Positions 1 through 8,091 of a stretch of 64,000 bases of DNA are shown here, in pieces. The position numbers were made by a program, and so were the translations under genes. Below the pieces are notes generated by a model. That model searched no databases and was not told the origin of the DNA. It saw only the letters and a list, made by a program, of their open reading frames with translations. Location: contig SOET01000005.1 in NCBI GenBank assembly GCA_021646465.1, positions 62,001 to 126,000 on the forward strand. Reading direction: 5' to 3'. The stretch is from Candidatus Kuenenia hertensis. GTDB lineage: Bacteria; Planctomycetota; Brocadiia; Brocadiales; Brocadiaceae. Numbering within the stretch: position 1 is the stretch's first letter; each line of letters starts with the position of its first letter.

Positions 1-527
1 TCCACATACGTTGCCTGATTAACTTCATTATAATCAATGTAATTCCTGGTCTTGATAAAGACCCTGTTTCTTTTATCATCAACGCTTAGATTAGAAAAAG
101 GCAGGGTCAATTCTGTCCCTCTGGTTTCGGTAATTTTTGTAAAACCGCTATCCGGTGGTTCTGCCTTTGTTCCGAATAGTACCTGTTCAGCATCAACAAC
201 GAAGGTTTCTTTTCCTTCTTCGTCGGTACGATATCTTCCCCTCATTCCATCAGATGAACGCCACAAGTATAATTCCTGTGTCTGGTTAAATACACGGAGT
301 TTCTGGATGTGTTTTGGGTCAAATTTTTCATCTTTATAAAAGTGAAATACCCCGTTTTCAAATGTTCCGATGAGTACCTTATAATCAAGGTATGCAACGA
401 TATAAGATTTAACCGATATTCTGGCAGATATACATTTTTCGAAATCTTCGATGTCTTTGTTTTTCACAGGAAAGGGAATTGACTTAGATTTTATCTCGCG
501 TAATTGCAGTCCGTTAGCTTCTCTCAT
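1..527 (-). CDS. csx19: Csx19-like type III-D CRISPR protein (3' end missing)
   Basis: The frame is open from an ATG at 527 to the window edge, about 175 residues, so the C-terminus lies outside. A strong AAGGAGG (534-540) precedes the ATG, and the start overlaps the upstream RAMP gene by 14 bp, showing translational coupling. The protein has the pattern I associate with Csx19 of type III-D systems: a KVLIGTFENG stretch, then ELYLWRSSDG, a conserved LFGTKAE segment, an RGTEL-LPF segment and a TRNYIDYNEVNQATYVD segment. Csx19 is a poorly understood accessory subunit of the III-D effector. Membership of the operon is certain; the family name is from remembered motif pattern. Confidence 0.75.
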   Translation of the reverse strand, partial: MREANGLQLREIKSKSIPFPVKNKDIEDFEKCISARISVKSYIVAYLDYKVLIGTFENGVFHFYKDEKFDPKHIQKLRVFNQTQELYLWRSSDGMRGRYRTDEEGKETFVVDAEQVLFGTKAEPPDSGFTKITETRGTELTLPFSNLSVDDKRNRVFIKTRNYIDYNEVNQATYV

Positions 528-1875
528 GTGCTTCCTCCTTAAAATCTTTCAGGGCAGTAATGAATTTTTCCAATTGCTCTTTATTCTCAGAAGAAAGCCC
601 TGCAAACCCCTCTTCCAATGTTACCGTGGTATTATCCCACGTAATATCTGCCCTGACACCCTCAAACACACCCCTGCCAACAGCCTTTTCGCCGCCAACA
701 GCAAGGTCACCCGTCCACAGGTCTTTCAAAACCAAAAGCATCAGGCCTGCCTCATGGTCTTCATAATCTCTAATGGTTATCTTGACGTCCTTAATTTGTT
801 TATTTTTGTCATCATCCGCAAAAAGAGGCATAGTCTCAAACAGGGCGGTTTCAATTGTGCCGCCGGTAAAGCGGTCGATTTTGATTCGGGTTTGGAGTTC
901 GGAAGAAAAGTTTGGCAAAAGGGTTTCATCTACACGAACTTTGCCCTTTACTGCTCTTTTTGAACTATTTTTTTCGTCTACATCCCCAAACAATCTGGTA
1001 AGAACCAGTTTTGATTTCTCTATCTTGTTATCAAATACGGTATTCAAAATCCGTTCTGCCCTTGAACGAATGACACCCTTAAGCGAAGCGCCTGTTAAAA
1101 CAAAATCATTCCCGGATTTAATGCTCACGGCATCGGGCGCCTTTGGGTCTGCCGAATATGAACGGCTGATAAAAGAATTTTTTAACCGGAATATTGTATT
1201 TATAGTAAAGACACCATTTGCAATGTTAAAAGGTACTTCTGTAAATGGATTTGGGGTAGAAAAATCCTTTTTAAGCCACTGTAGTACATCTGTCTTTTTG
1301 CTGAAATTAAATTCGCACACATGAGAATCTGAAAGCCTTATTTTCCCCAAACCGCTGTTTGTTTTAGCCCCTATTTGAATGCTTTCCATTTCAAGCGCCT
1401 TACGAATTGTTGCAATCATCTGCCTGGCAAAACTTTTGTTGCTATCTGTGAGGTTTACTCCCAAATTAAGCCTGAATTTTGCTCCACGCTCAACAACCTG
1501 GTAATCGTACTTTGCGCCCTTTGCGACAATGCCATTCTTGTTGTCGATTTCGATTCCATCGCGCACAACCGGTTTGTCACTACCGCTTATAAGTGTTAAA
1601 TCTGAGCAACAGAGGGAACTCTGCTGCTCAACTTCTTTTTCTGAAATTTTTTCTTCAGAAGTGAACCCCCAGAAACGTTTCAGATCGTCTTTATAGGAAT
1701 CATCTAACTTAATGAAATGTTTCAGTACACCAACAAGTGATGTTGCAGGGATAAAGGGTTTGCCATCTACATCGTGTAACACATCAACATCGGTATGATC
1801 ATCCCTTCCACTGCCGATCAGTGTTGGTGAAAGGAGTTCAATTGTCCCCTGTAATACGATTTTTCCACCTGCCAT
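514..1875 (-). CDS. Tandem RAMP (two fused Csm3/Cas7-like domains), type III-D
   Basis: This 453-residue protein has two RAMP domains. The first (residues 1-190) has a glycine-rich SPTLIGSGRDDHTDVD loop and an FIPATSLVGVLK motif. The second (about 225-453) has an APDAVS loop and a TGASLKGVIRSRAERIL motif. In type III complexes such Cas7 subunits form the backbone, and an aspartate in the loop before the IP-x-SS-KG motif cuts target RNA. Asp29/Asp31 in domain 1 and the Asp in APDAVS in domain 2 are candidates, so two cuts per protein are possible. The gap to csx10 upstream is 6 bp and the 3' end overlaps csx19. Fusion of Cas7 units is a known feature of III-D/III-E lineages. Confidence 0.85.
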   Translation of the reverse strand: MAGGKIVLQGTIELLSPTLIGSGRDDHTDVDVLHDVDGKPFIPATSLVGVLKHFIKLDDSYKDDLKRFWGFTSEEKISEKEVEQQSSLCCSDLTLISGSDKPVVRDGIEIDNKNGIVAKGAKYDYQVVERGAKFRLNLGVNLTDSNKSFARQMIATIRKALEMESIQIGAKTNSGLGKIRLSDSHVCEFNFSKKTDVLQWLKKDFSTPNPFTEVPFNIANGVFTINTIFRLKNSFISRSYSADPKAPDAVSIKSGNDFVLTGASLKGVIRSRAERILNTVFDNKIEKSKLVLTRLFGDVDEKNSSKRAVKGKVRVDETLLPNFSSELQTRIKIDRFTGGTIETALFETMPLFADDDKNKQIKDVKITIRDYEDHEAGLMLLVLKDLWTGDLAVGGEKAVGRGVFEGVRADITWDNTTVTLEEGFAGLSSENKEQLEKFITALKDFKEEAHERS

Positions 1876-1881
1876 ATCAAT

Positions 1882-3435
1882 TTACTCCTTCTTCAGAATC
1901 CTTCTCATTTCTGAGAAGAACGATAAGAAATAGGTACGATAGAGTTCTTCTTCAAATTTCCTGACACCATCTTGATCAATACCGGCGTTATCCCAGAGAC
2001 CTTTGACTTCTGAATTATTTGTTATGTGTCTGAATACGTCGTCAATGGTAATCTCTTTCTTTTCTATATGTTCCAAAAGGGTCATTTTTTTACTTTTACA
2101 GCCTTCCAGCTTATCTCTGGCAGTAGCCCTTAAATCCTTCTCTATTGCTAAACGGTACTTACCCTTGTCTAAATTTTTTACCATGATCTCCAGCCTGCCG
2201 ATCAGCGCTTTTGAGGGAAGCCCCTTATTATTTAGATCTTCCCGGACAAACTCTTTTACATCCGTTAAAGCATTTAATTCTACGCGTTTTCTTATAAAAT
2301 CTTTAACTACGGTTTGAACAATATCTCTGGTTTTCTGTGGAATATTCCCATCTGGTTTTTTACATTTTTTTCTTATTATGTTCTTTAGCTCAAGCTTCTC
2401 TTCCTTTTGCCAGCCAAATACAATCCTGCCAAACCCTTCGCTCCTTCTTTCCCCGATGCCATTTTTCTGTAGTTCTATAAACTTCTCTCTTTTGCCCCTT
2501 TCAATACCTGCAAGCAAGAAACAGGAACCTGCCTTAAAACACGTCTCAGAGGGTTTTCGCAGTCTCCAGACAGAAACAAAATTTTCCACTTCATCTGTTC
2601 GCATAAATGCCTTTTTTATTTCAACCCCGCTGCCAAGTTTTTCTTTCAAAATACCTTCCAATGCCTTTATATCTGTTGCAGAGTAACCATTATCATTATA
2701 TATAATCGTATTTGATAGCAAGGTGAGGGATATTTCGCCATCTTCTATCGTTACCCCGTCAATTTCTGATATAAAATCTTCAGGCGCCTGTGAGATAATA
2801 TTAATTTTAACCTTACCATATTGAGCATTCCTGGAACGTCCGATATAGCCGATATATGTTTTCTCAAACATTCCCAGAAAGCTATTTAATATTGCGAAGT
2901 CTCCCAGAATATCGCCTTCAAAGGTCTGGTTCGCCTCGATGGATTCATAATTAAAGATTTCGCTGGTGGTACCCTTTGCGTAATGACGCTGATGGTGAAA
3001 ATTCAATGATTTTGACACTGATTGCCTGTAAAGAAGAGTATCTTCTTCAATGCTTCCGAATCCTTCAATACCAACAGTTTGTCTTTTAAACTCTTTATCA
3101 GTAAACAGCAAATCATATATTTCACTTTCATCATCTTTTTCGTACTGTATTGACAATGGCGCCGGATAGTATCTCTTAAACGTTCCTCTGTCATCATCAG
3201 TTACGATATTTGCATTGGTAAACCTCACCCCGCCTTGCAAAAACCAATCAAAGAAGGTTTTATTTTCGTGCGCATTATCATTAATGTTATTTTTTTGAAT
3301 GAATTTCCCTGCAAAGAATCCCATAATCACACTGCCTGGGATGTATTCCCTTGTGGCGACCATATTGGTATCGCCGACATTCATTGCAAAGAGTATAGGA
3401 GAGAGCGTTTTAATCCGAAAGGTTAGTTTATGCAT
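1882..3435 (-). CDS. csx10: Csx10-like RAMP (Cas5 of type III-D)
   Basis: The 517-residue protein starts with a RAMP ferredoxin strand (LTFRIKTLSPILFA) followed by TREYIPGSVIMGFFAGKF, the characteristic entry pattern of Csx10. A second glycine-rich loop (GIGERRSEGFGRIVFGW, around residue 340) is the RAMP G-loop. Csx10 plays the Cas5 role, capping the crRNA 5' end in type III-D complexes. The C-terminal 170 residues are helical and basic. The ATG lies 13 bp inside the end of the preceding Cas7 gene, so it is translationally coupled. Its size, position and N-terminal motif fit Csx10 better than Csm4 or Cmr3. Confidence 0.8.
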   Translation of the reverse strand: MHKLTFRIKTLSPILFAMNVGDTNMVATREYIPGSVIMGFFAGKFIQKNNINDNAHENKTFFDWFLQGGVRFTNANIVTDDDRGTFKRYYPAPLSIQYEKDDESEIYDLLFTDKEFKRQTVGIEGFGSIEEDTLLYRQSVSKSLNFHHQRHYAKGTTSEIFNYESIEANQTFEGDILGDFAILNSFLGMFEKTYIGYIGRSRNAQYGKVKINIISQAPEDFISEIDGVTIEDGEISLTLLSNTIIYNDNGYSATDIKALEGILKEKLGSGVEIKKAFMRTDEVENFVSVWRLRKPSETCFKAGSCFLLAGIERGKREKFIELQKNGIGERRSEGFGRIVFGWQKEEKLELKNIIRKKCKKPDGNIPQKTRDIVQTVVKDFIRKRVELNALTDVKEFVREDLNNKGLPSKALIGRLEIMVKNLDKGKYRLAIEKDLRATARDKLEGCKSKKMTLLEHIEKKEITIDDVFRHITNNSEVKGLWDNAGIDQDGVRKFEEELYRTYFLSFFSEMRRILKKE

Positions 3436-4112
3436 ATCGCCTCCAATTCGTGTAAAATTGATACTTCCGTATCTCCGTCATATAGTTTACATTCCACTTC
3501 GCCAAAACCGCGATTTCTTTTTGTGCCAATATGACGCAGATTAAGACAGGCCAATGCAAGCAGGTTTTTTATGGTCGACTCATGTTTTACCACATGGATT
3601 TCGCCATGAAAGATAATCCCTTTTTTCAGTACCCTTATCGTCCGCAGTGTGTGTTTATCGGCCACCCCATCCTCGGCAATGGAGGTTTGCTGACGAATGT
3701 GTGTAAATGTAGATAGCACACTTTCTCTCGAAAGAATGCCCGTCCAATATTTTTTTCCAGTATCCGTGTATTCTCTTGTATATGCTTCCCTGAGGTATTC
3801 GAACCACTGCCTGTTGTTTTCATATTCATTAATAGTTAGATTGGAGAAGTATACAGGAGCAGAGTCCATATTTCCAGCCTTGCCAAAGGCATCTTCAATT
3901 TTCGCTCCTTTCCAGTCAGCCTGGGCGCTTTCCAGCATTTCACAGGCCTCTTTCGCTGCGTCTCTTAAACACCCCTTTATACGTTTCGCCGGAATATATG
4001 GAATCCCGATATCGTCAAATACAATGTCCGAATCGATGATTGCACCAAAACCCTCACCGGAATGAATTAGTGCATCCGAGAGAAGTTTTATAGTGATGGT
4101 GTACTTCTTCAT
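3423..4112 (-). CDS. Csm3-like Cas7 RAMP protein
   Basis: A single-domain RAMP of 229 residues. It opens with a beta strand (KKYTITIKLLSDALIHSGEG), then FGAIIDSDIVFDDIGIPYIP and AKRIKGCLRDA, matching Csm3-type Cas7 proteins. The Asp in AIIDSD (Asp27) aligns by eye with the catalytic Asp of Csm3, so RNA cleavage is plausible. A C-terminal G-loop (GTKRNRGFGEVEC) completes the family signature. It overlaps cas10 by 4 bp (ATGA) and csx10 by 13 bp. With the tandem RAMP downstream the operon provides at least three Cas7-type domains. Confidence 0.85.
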   Translation of the reverse strand: MKKYTITIKLLSDALIHSGEGFGAIIDSDIVFDDIGIPYIPAKRIKGCLRDAAKEACEMLESAQADWKGAKIEDAFGKAGNMDSAPVYFSNLTINEYENNRQWFEYLREAYTREYTDTGKKYWTGILSRESVLSTFTHIRQQTSIAEDGVADKHTLRTIRVLKKGIIFHGEIHVVKHESTIKNLLALACLNLRHIGTKRNRGFGEVECKLYDGDTEVSILHELEAICIN

Positions 4113-5710
4113 TCAGTTTTTCCTCCTTGTCTGGCTTCTAATTCAAATTCCGGATAATACTCCATTAATTCAATCATGTCAAAGTAGGGGGTTTTAGAAT
4201 TTTCAAAGAGAGAGACACTGTAAGAACATCCATTTATTTCTGGCAATGTTCTTCCTCTCGCCTTCATTTCATGGACAAATGTCTCCGTTGCCTCTTTTCC
4301 CTGGGTCAACACCTGTCTGAGTTCCTTTATCTTCGATTTGGGAAATACTTTTTTAAATTCCTTGATATTATCGATTAATGTGTCAAAGCCGTACTCATGA
4401 TGTTTGCCTAACATATATGGCCCGAAGTTTAAATTCCCCTGTACTACTCTATAATGCGAACTCCTGATTTCACTCAGCGTGCCAGAAAACCCGCCGTAAG
4501 CTATGTAGAAATCAATCCAGGAACCATCTACAGCATGTCGTTCCGGTACTTCTCTTCTTCTCTTTTTTGCATTCTTACATAAGACTTCAGCTAATTCGTA
4601 ACCACGATAAAAGGGATATTTGGTTTTTGTAACTGCTATCCCTGCCGAAGAAAATATTTTTTTCCCATCACTTACGTCTTGTTCTTCAAAGAACTTCAGA
4701 AAGAGCTTTGCGAAATAGACCCCTAACCGCCCCTCACAAACAAATGTGATATCGTCACCGCCAATGATTATAGGTCTGATAGGAAGATTTGCCTTTCCTT
4801 TAACCGCAGGGTATTTCTTTTTTTTATCATCTGTATCGTAACCCAAGGTATCCTGAATATCATTAAATCCTGAGGTAATTTCATACAGAAGTTTCCGAAA
4901 GCTTTCTTCCGTGGCATTCCTGATCGTTTTTGATAATTCTCTGATTGCTTTAAGGGTCTGCGCTCCCCTGAACCGGTCTCCCATACTATTGCCGTCAATA
5001 TGAACAATAGCTATGTGACTATCCTCGCCTTTTCTTTGTCCTAATTCATCCAGTTGATCAGTAAAACGATATGACTCTCCCAGTATAGTTGTATATTTTT
5101 TTTCGAGCTTGTCTGTTGCATATTTTGAAGCAACTATTTTTGCATATGCAACGCTTGAGACATAATCCTGCTTATCTTCAGGTTCTTTATCATTCCACAC
5201 ATCCATCGAAAATCCGGTATGGGAACACTCTGCCGTAATACCGTGACGGGGAATAACCATTTGCGGAATTAACCGGCGCTTGTTTTCCTGCAGCTTTCTG
5301 AACAACGTATCAATCTCTGTCTGAAAATTGTTCAAATTAAACGCGCCGAAGGCGACTGTCGTTACAATTCCCGGCGTCTTTACCAGAAGACTCCTCGTCC
5401 ATTCTTTTACAAAGGTTTTTAGTTTTACTTCATCTTTAAAAAACAAAAGGGCGTTACCACCACCGATATAACCGACTTCAAACTTGATTTCTTCTTTTTT
5501 AATTAAATATTCATCAGGATTTTCTTCCCACTGCATAAAAGTATCGTCGTACTCACTGTTAGAAAAAATATTCCTGACTGTTTCCTGAAGAAAAGATTTA
5601 TATACCTCTTCTATTAAGTGTGAAGCGCCAATATTTTCCTTGAGTTTATTGCTCCCGAATACGTACCTCTGAATAGAAACGGTGTCAATAAAAACGGCAT
5701 GAATAGTCAT
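4109..5710 (-). CDS. cas10: Cas10, short form lacking the HD nuclease domain, GGDD intact
   Basis: The protein has 533 residues from the ATG at 5710, which is preceded by AAGGAG eight bases upstream. It starts straight in the first palm domain (VFIDTVSIQRYVFGSNKLKENIG, GYIGGGNALLFF near residue 81). The second palm has HIDGNSMGDRF (about 239) and an intact GGDD (about 318-321), the site that makes cyclic oligoadenylates. I see no N-terminal HD domain, so ssDNA cleavage by Cas10 is not expected. The retained cyclase motif and the CARF nuclease immediately upstream imply a system that works through cOA signalling plus Cas7 RNA cleavage. Full-length Cas10 proteins are usually 700-1000 residues, so this is a minimal form. 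Confidence 0.88.
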   Translation of the reverse strand: MTIHAVFIDTVSIQRYVFGSNKLKENIGASHLIEEVYKSFLQETVRNIFSNSEYDDTFMQWEENPDEYLIKKEEIKFEVGYIGGGNALLFFKDEVKLKTFVKEWTRSLLVKTPGIVTTVAFGAFNLNNFQTEIDTLFRKLQENKRRLIPQMVIPRHGITAECSHTGFSMDVWNDKEPEDKQDYVSSVAYAKIVASKYATDKLEKKYTTILGESYRFTDQLDELGQRKGEDSHIAIVHIDGNSMGDRFRGAQTLKAIRELSKTIRNATEESFRKLLYEITSGFNDIQDTLGYDTDDKKKKYPAVKGKANLPIRPIIIGGDDITFVCEGRLGVYFAKLFLKFFEEQDVSDGKKIFSSAGIAVTKTKYPFYRGYELAEVLCKNAKKRRREVPERHAVDGSWIDFYIAYGGFSGTLSEIRSSHYRVVQGNLNFGPYMLGKHHEYGFDTLIDNIKEFKKVFPKSKIKELRQVLTQGKEATETFVHEMKARGRTLPEINGCSYSVSLFENSKTPYFDMIELMEYYPEFELEARQGGKTE

Positions 5711-5722
5711 CAAACCATCTCC

Positions 5723-6997
5723 TTAATCCTGATGGATAAAACTGGCAATATATTCCCTGAGAGTGTTGCTTTTCAGATCATTTTCCCCGAGAACCAAAAT
5801 ATTGCCGGAAGTAATCCCTGTATTGATTTCCAGTTCCTTCTGCAAGTTGTCTCTTTTTGTAACATTTGCGCGTGTAATAAGAATCGCTTTTGCCTCATCA
5901 CCTCCAATCTGTTTTGTTCTGTGAATGATTTCAAACCCTTTACTTTTACATATATACTTATCGTCGGATGTTGTACAGGAGATACCTATGAGCTGGTATC
6001 CCTTTAGCACCGGGACATCAATCTCAAAATCGGTTGTCCATCCTTTCTTATCAATGACCCAGTTTTTTTCGATTTTTATACTTGTATCATCTCTCAATAC
6101 TTCACCTAAGATAACGTATACATACTCCTCCAGCCATGTTCCGTCAAGGAACCTTATGGCATATTTGCATATGTTCTTGGTTTGAGGAGCTAGAAACTCT
6201 CCTTTATCATTAAATATTTGATACCCTTCCGGCATTGACTGAGCTATTGATAACAAGGCTCCCTTTGCGGTATAATTTTTAAGTTCACACTTTAGTTCAT
6301 TTATCTTTGTTGCCAATTCTCCTACCTTTTTTATATTCTCAAAAAGATTGCGATTGTAGCCTCCGTCGGTTTGAAAATATTCATCCAAACGTCCTTCATC
6401 AATCAATTTCCGGAACTTGCAGACAGCTTCTGAAAAATCATGATTATCATCTGTATTTTTCCTTTTAAAACCATGAAGTTTTATGAGTTCTTCAAAGGTA
6501 ATCTGTACCTCACTCCGCAGATCATTCTGATTAATTATGCCGTTTTCGTCACTGATAATCTGGAAATTTCTCCCGTCGAGGTAAGAAAATGACTTCTTTA
6601 TATTTTCTACTTGTTCGATAGCACGGTACACATGGGTTCCCATTGCTTTTGTGCCACCCGTGTAATTCAAATGGACGCTGCAATTATTCGTCAATTTCTT
6701 TATGAATTTTTCTTTAATATCGTTAAGAATGGATTGTGCATTACTTGCATTTGAGAGGGAGACTTTTTTCAGAGGGAACGATAATTTCCCTTTCCCATTG
6801 TGCCTTGTTTGTAGGATTATTTCCAGATTTTCGGCCTGAACGCCGGTTCCTAATTGTCTGATAGATACGGCTTCTTCAGAATGTATTAGCCAGATATTTT
6901 GCAGGGCATTATTATCCTTTAAAAAATACTCCGCCACCACAAAATTGGGCAATGGGTTTGTTCCAATAAGGAGAACTAAATCGGTAAAAGGTTCCAT
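5723..6997 (-). CDS. CARF-domain DUF1887 effector (Card1/Can2-like) with atypical nuclease motif
   Basis: The 424-residue protein has an N-terminal CARF Rossmann domain with the DUF1887 hallmark NYTGGTKAM at residues 111-119, the cyclic-oligoadenylate-binding loop of Can1/Can2/Card1 proteins. The C-terminal third has the PD-(D/E)XK arrangement: E325-x-D327 followed by a hydrophobic strand. Where Card1 has an (I)ECK(T) motif, this protein has ISCTTSDD, with lysines only at about 347-353. The nuclease centre is therefore rearranged or altered. A GGAGGG seven bases before the ATG supports the start. It is the first visible gene of the CRISPR operon, 12 bp before cas10. Likely role: ring-nucleotide-activated nuclease. 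Confidence 0.82.
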   Translation of the reverse strand: MEPFTDLVLLIGTNPLPNFVVAEYFLKDNNALQNIWLIHSEEAVSIRQLGTGVQAENLEIILQTRHNGKGKLSFPLKKVSLSNASNAQSILNDIKEKFIKKLTNNCSVHLNYTGGTKAMGTHVYRAIEQVENIKKSFSYLDGRNFQIISDENGIINQNDLRSEVQITFEELIKLHGFKRKNTDDNHDFSEAVCKFRKLIDEGRLDEYFQTDGGYNRNLFENIKKVGELATKINELKCELKNYTAKGALLSIAQSMPEGYQIFNDKGEFLAPQTKNICKYAIRFLDGTWLEEYVYVILGEVLRDDTSIKIEKNWVIDKKGWTTDFEIDVPVLKGYQLIGISCTTSDDKYICKSKGFEIIHRTKQIGGDEAKAILITRANVTKRDNLQKELEINTGITSGNILVLGENDLKSNTLREYIASFIHQD

Positions 6998-7036
6998 TCG
7001 TACCCTCCATTAATTTTTGTTGAATGGTAAATTCAT

Positions 7037-7367
7037 TAAAGATTTCCTTCATCTGTCTTTGCCAGTATAAATCTCAAAACTTTTACGAGACCCTGAACCT
7101 TTACAAGTGCATCTTTCCAAAAAGACCTTTCGACCAAATCTTCGTGCAGTTTATAATCAGCGTCTGCCGGCAAATCCTTCTCAAAATGTTCCAGTTTTTT
7201 TTGTATTTATCCTCAAACTCAAGTACATGCTTTTTCGCCTCTTTTAATTCTTCTTCCTTTTCCTTAAGTTGTACAGACGCCACTTCCCGTATAGCGCCCG
7301 CCAATAGTGTATCTCTTAAGTCAGGATCTATTTTAGAAAGTTTATCTGGCACTGTTTTATCATGCAA
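7037..7367 (-). pseudogene. Frameshifted small coiled-coil/helical protein gene
   Basis: From 7367 downward a frame encodes VPDKLSKIDPDLRDTLLAG and a charged coiled coil ending in LEFEDKYKK. At an 8-A run (7195-7202) the sensible frame shifts: the +1 continuation reads KLEHFEKDLPADADYKLHED, then LVERSFWKDALVKVQGLVKV and ends at 7037, far more protein-like than the unshifted tail. The frame has no good start: the only nearby one is a TTG, and it lies next to a small palindromic repeat (7371-7398) that seems to replace the true 5' end. It is either a dead gene, a homopolymer sequencing error or, less likely, programmed slippage. Confidence 0.6.
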
Positions 7368-7370
7368 CGC

Positions 7371-7398
7371 GGAGCAAAGAGTCTCTTCACTCTACAGC
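7371..7398. repeat. Small palindromic repeat (AGAG-loop family), copy 1
   Basis: The sequence reads GGAGCAAAGAGTCTCTTCAC then TCTACAGC. It matches a second copy at 8044-8073 and an extended version at 27435-27486, all ending in CTACAGC. The inner part folds as a hairpin (AAGAG..CTCTT). All three sit next to the ends of genes (the frameshifted gene, DUF3800 and the AAA ATPase). It is a minor repeat family separate from the GCAAGGC REPs. Confidence 0.6.
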
Positions 7399-7448
7399 TT
7401 TTGCGTTAAATTTCCTTTACCAGTAAGCAATAGAATTTGATTTAATTA

Positions 7449-7688
7449 TCACTTTAATAAAGCTTCGATTTCGTTATCTGTGAATCCAAATTGTCGAAAA
7501 ATGCGCAGTACATATGGTGGCGACAGTTCTCCTGCTCCCATGTCAACAGGAACTACTCTTTTCTTGCCTTCAAAATAGCGAACATATAGTAAATGGTATC
7601 CTTTACCTTCTCTATAATATTTACATCCGCCGTTTTCTAATATACGAATGAGCTTTTTGGGTTTAAGAGAAGGTATATCTTTAGGCAT
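7449..7688 (-). CDS. hicA: HicA-like mRNA interferase toxin
   Basis: This 79-residue protein has the HicA fold signature: PSLKPKKLIRILENGGCKYYREGKGYH with the catalytic-type histidine after a G-x-G turn, then RVVPVDMGAGELSPPYVLRIFRQFG. HicA toxins are double-stranded-RNA-binding-like nucleases that degrade mRNA and are neutralised by HicB. The gene overlaps the upstream hicB-like gene by 8 bp, so the antitoxin is made first, an order seen in some HicBA modules. Usual HicA length is 60-85 residues, so it is complete. Confidence 0.85.
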   Translation of the reverse strand: MPKDIPSLKPKKLIRILENGGCKYYREGKGYHLLYVRYFEGKKRVVPVDMGAGELSPPYVLRIFRQFGFTDNEIEALLK

Positions 7689-7965
7689 GAACAGCTCTTA
7701 ATTCATATTCTTCAGAAACAGGTTCTTTCCCCTCTACCTTCAAAAATTCATGCAATTCCTTTATAGCGAGAGGAGCGCAAAAGATATCGGTTTCATTTTT
7801 ATATACATCTTCAAATGAGTCTATGGCCTCTTTTAGTTTTTTTATGGCATCTTCTTTTGTAATTCCTTGTCCTACCAATCCATTTTCGAGGCATAAAGCA
7901 ACTTGTTGCCTTCCACTTTTCCTTAACACTACTGTATAAAAATCCATTCCTGATTCATCCTCCAT
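7681..7965 (-). CDS. hicB: HicB-like antitoxin
   Basis: The 94-residue protein contains the HicB partial RNase H-like fold: FYTVVLRKSGRQQVALCLENGLVGQGITKEDAIKKLKEAIDSF. Such proteins bind and block HicA and often repress their own operon. The ATG at 7965 lacks a clear ribosome site, whereas the in-frame ATG at 7947 (MDFYTV) has GGAGG about 12 bases upstream and matches where HicB proteins usually begin, so the real start may be 7947. I see no C-terminal helix-turn-helix. It overlaps hicA by 8 bp. Confidence 0.82.
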   Translation of the reverse strand: MEDESGMDFYTVVLRKSGRQQVALCLENGLVGQGITKEDAIKKLKEAIDSFEDVYKNETDIFCAPLAIKELHEFLKVEGKEPVSEEYELRAVHA

Positions 7966-8043
7966 TAATACTTTGCCTGATGTTGTTACGCTATACTTAC
8001 AAAAAATTTAGTCTTTTGCGTTTTCATTTTTAACTCATACAAT

Positions 8044-8073
8044 GCAGGGCGAAGAGGCTCTTCGCTCTACAGC
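8044..8073. repeat. Small palindromic repeat (AGAG-loop family), copy 2
   Basis: GCGAAGAGGCTCTTCGC is a nearly perfect hairpin followed by TCTACAGC, the tail shared with copies at 7371-7398 and 27435-27486. It lies about 20 bp past the stop of the DUF3800 gene and could also act as its transcription terminator hairpin, although no T-run follows. Confidence 0.6.
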
Positions 8074-8091
8074 TATTACGTTGAAGATTTT

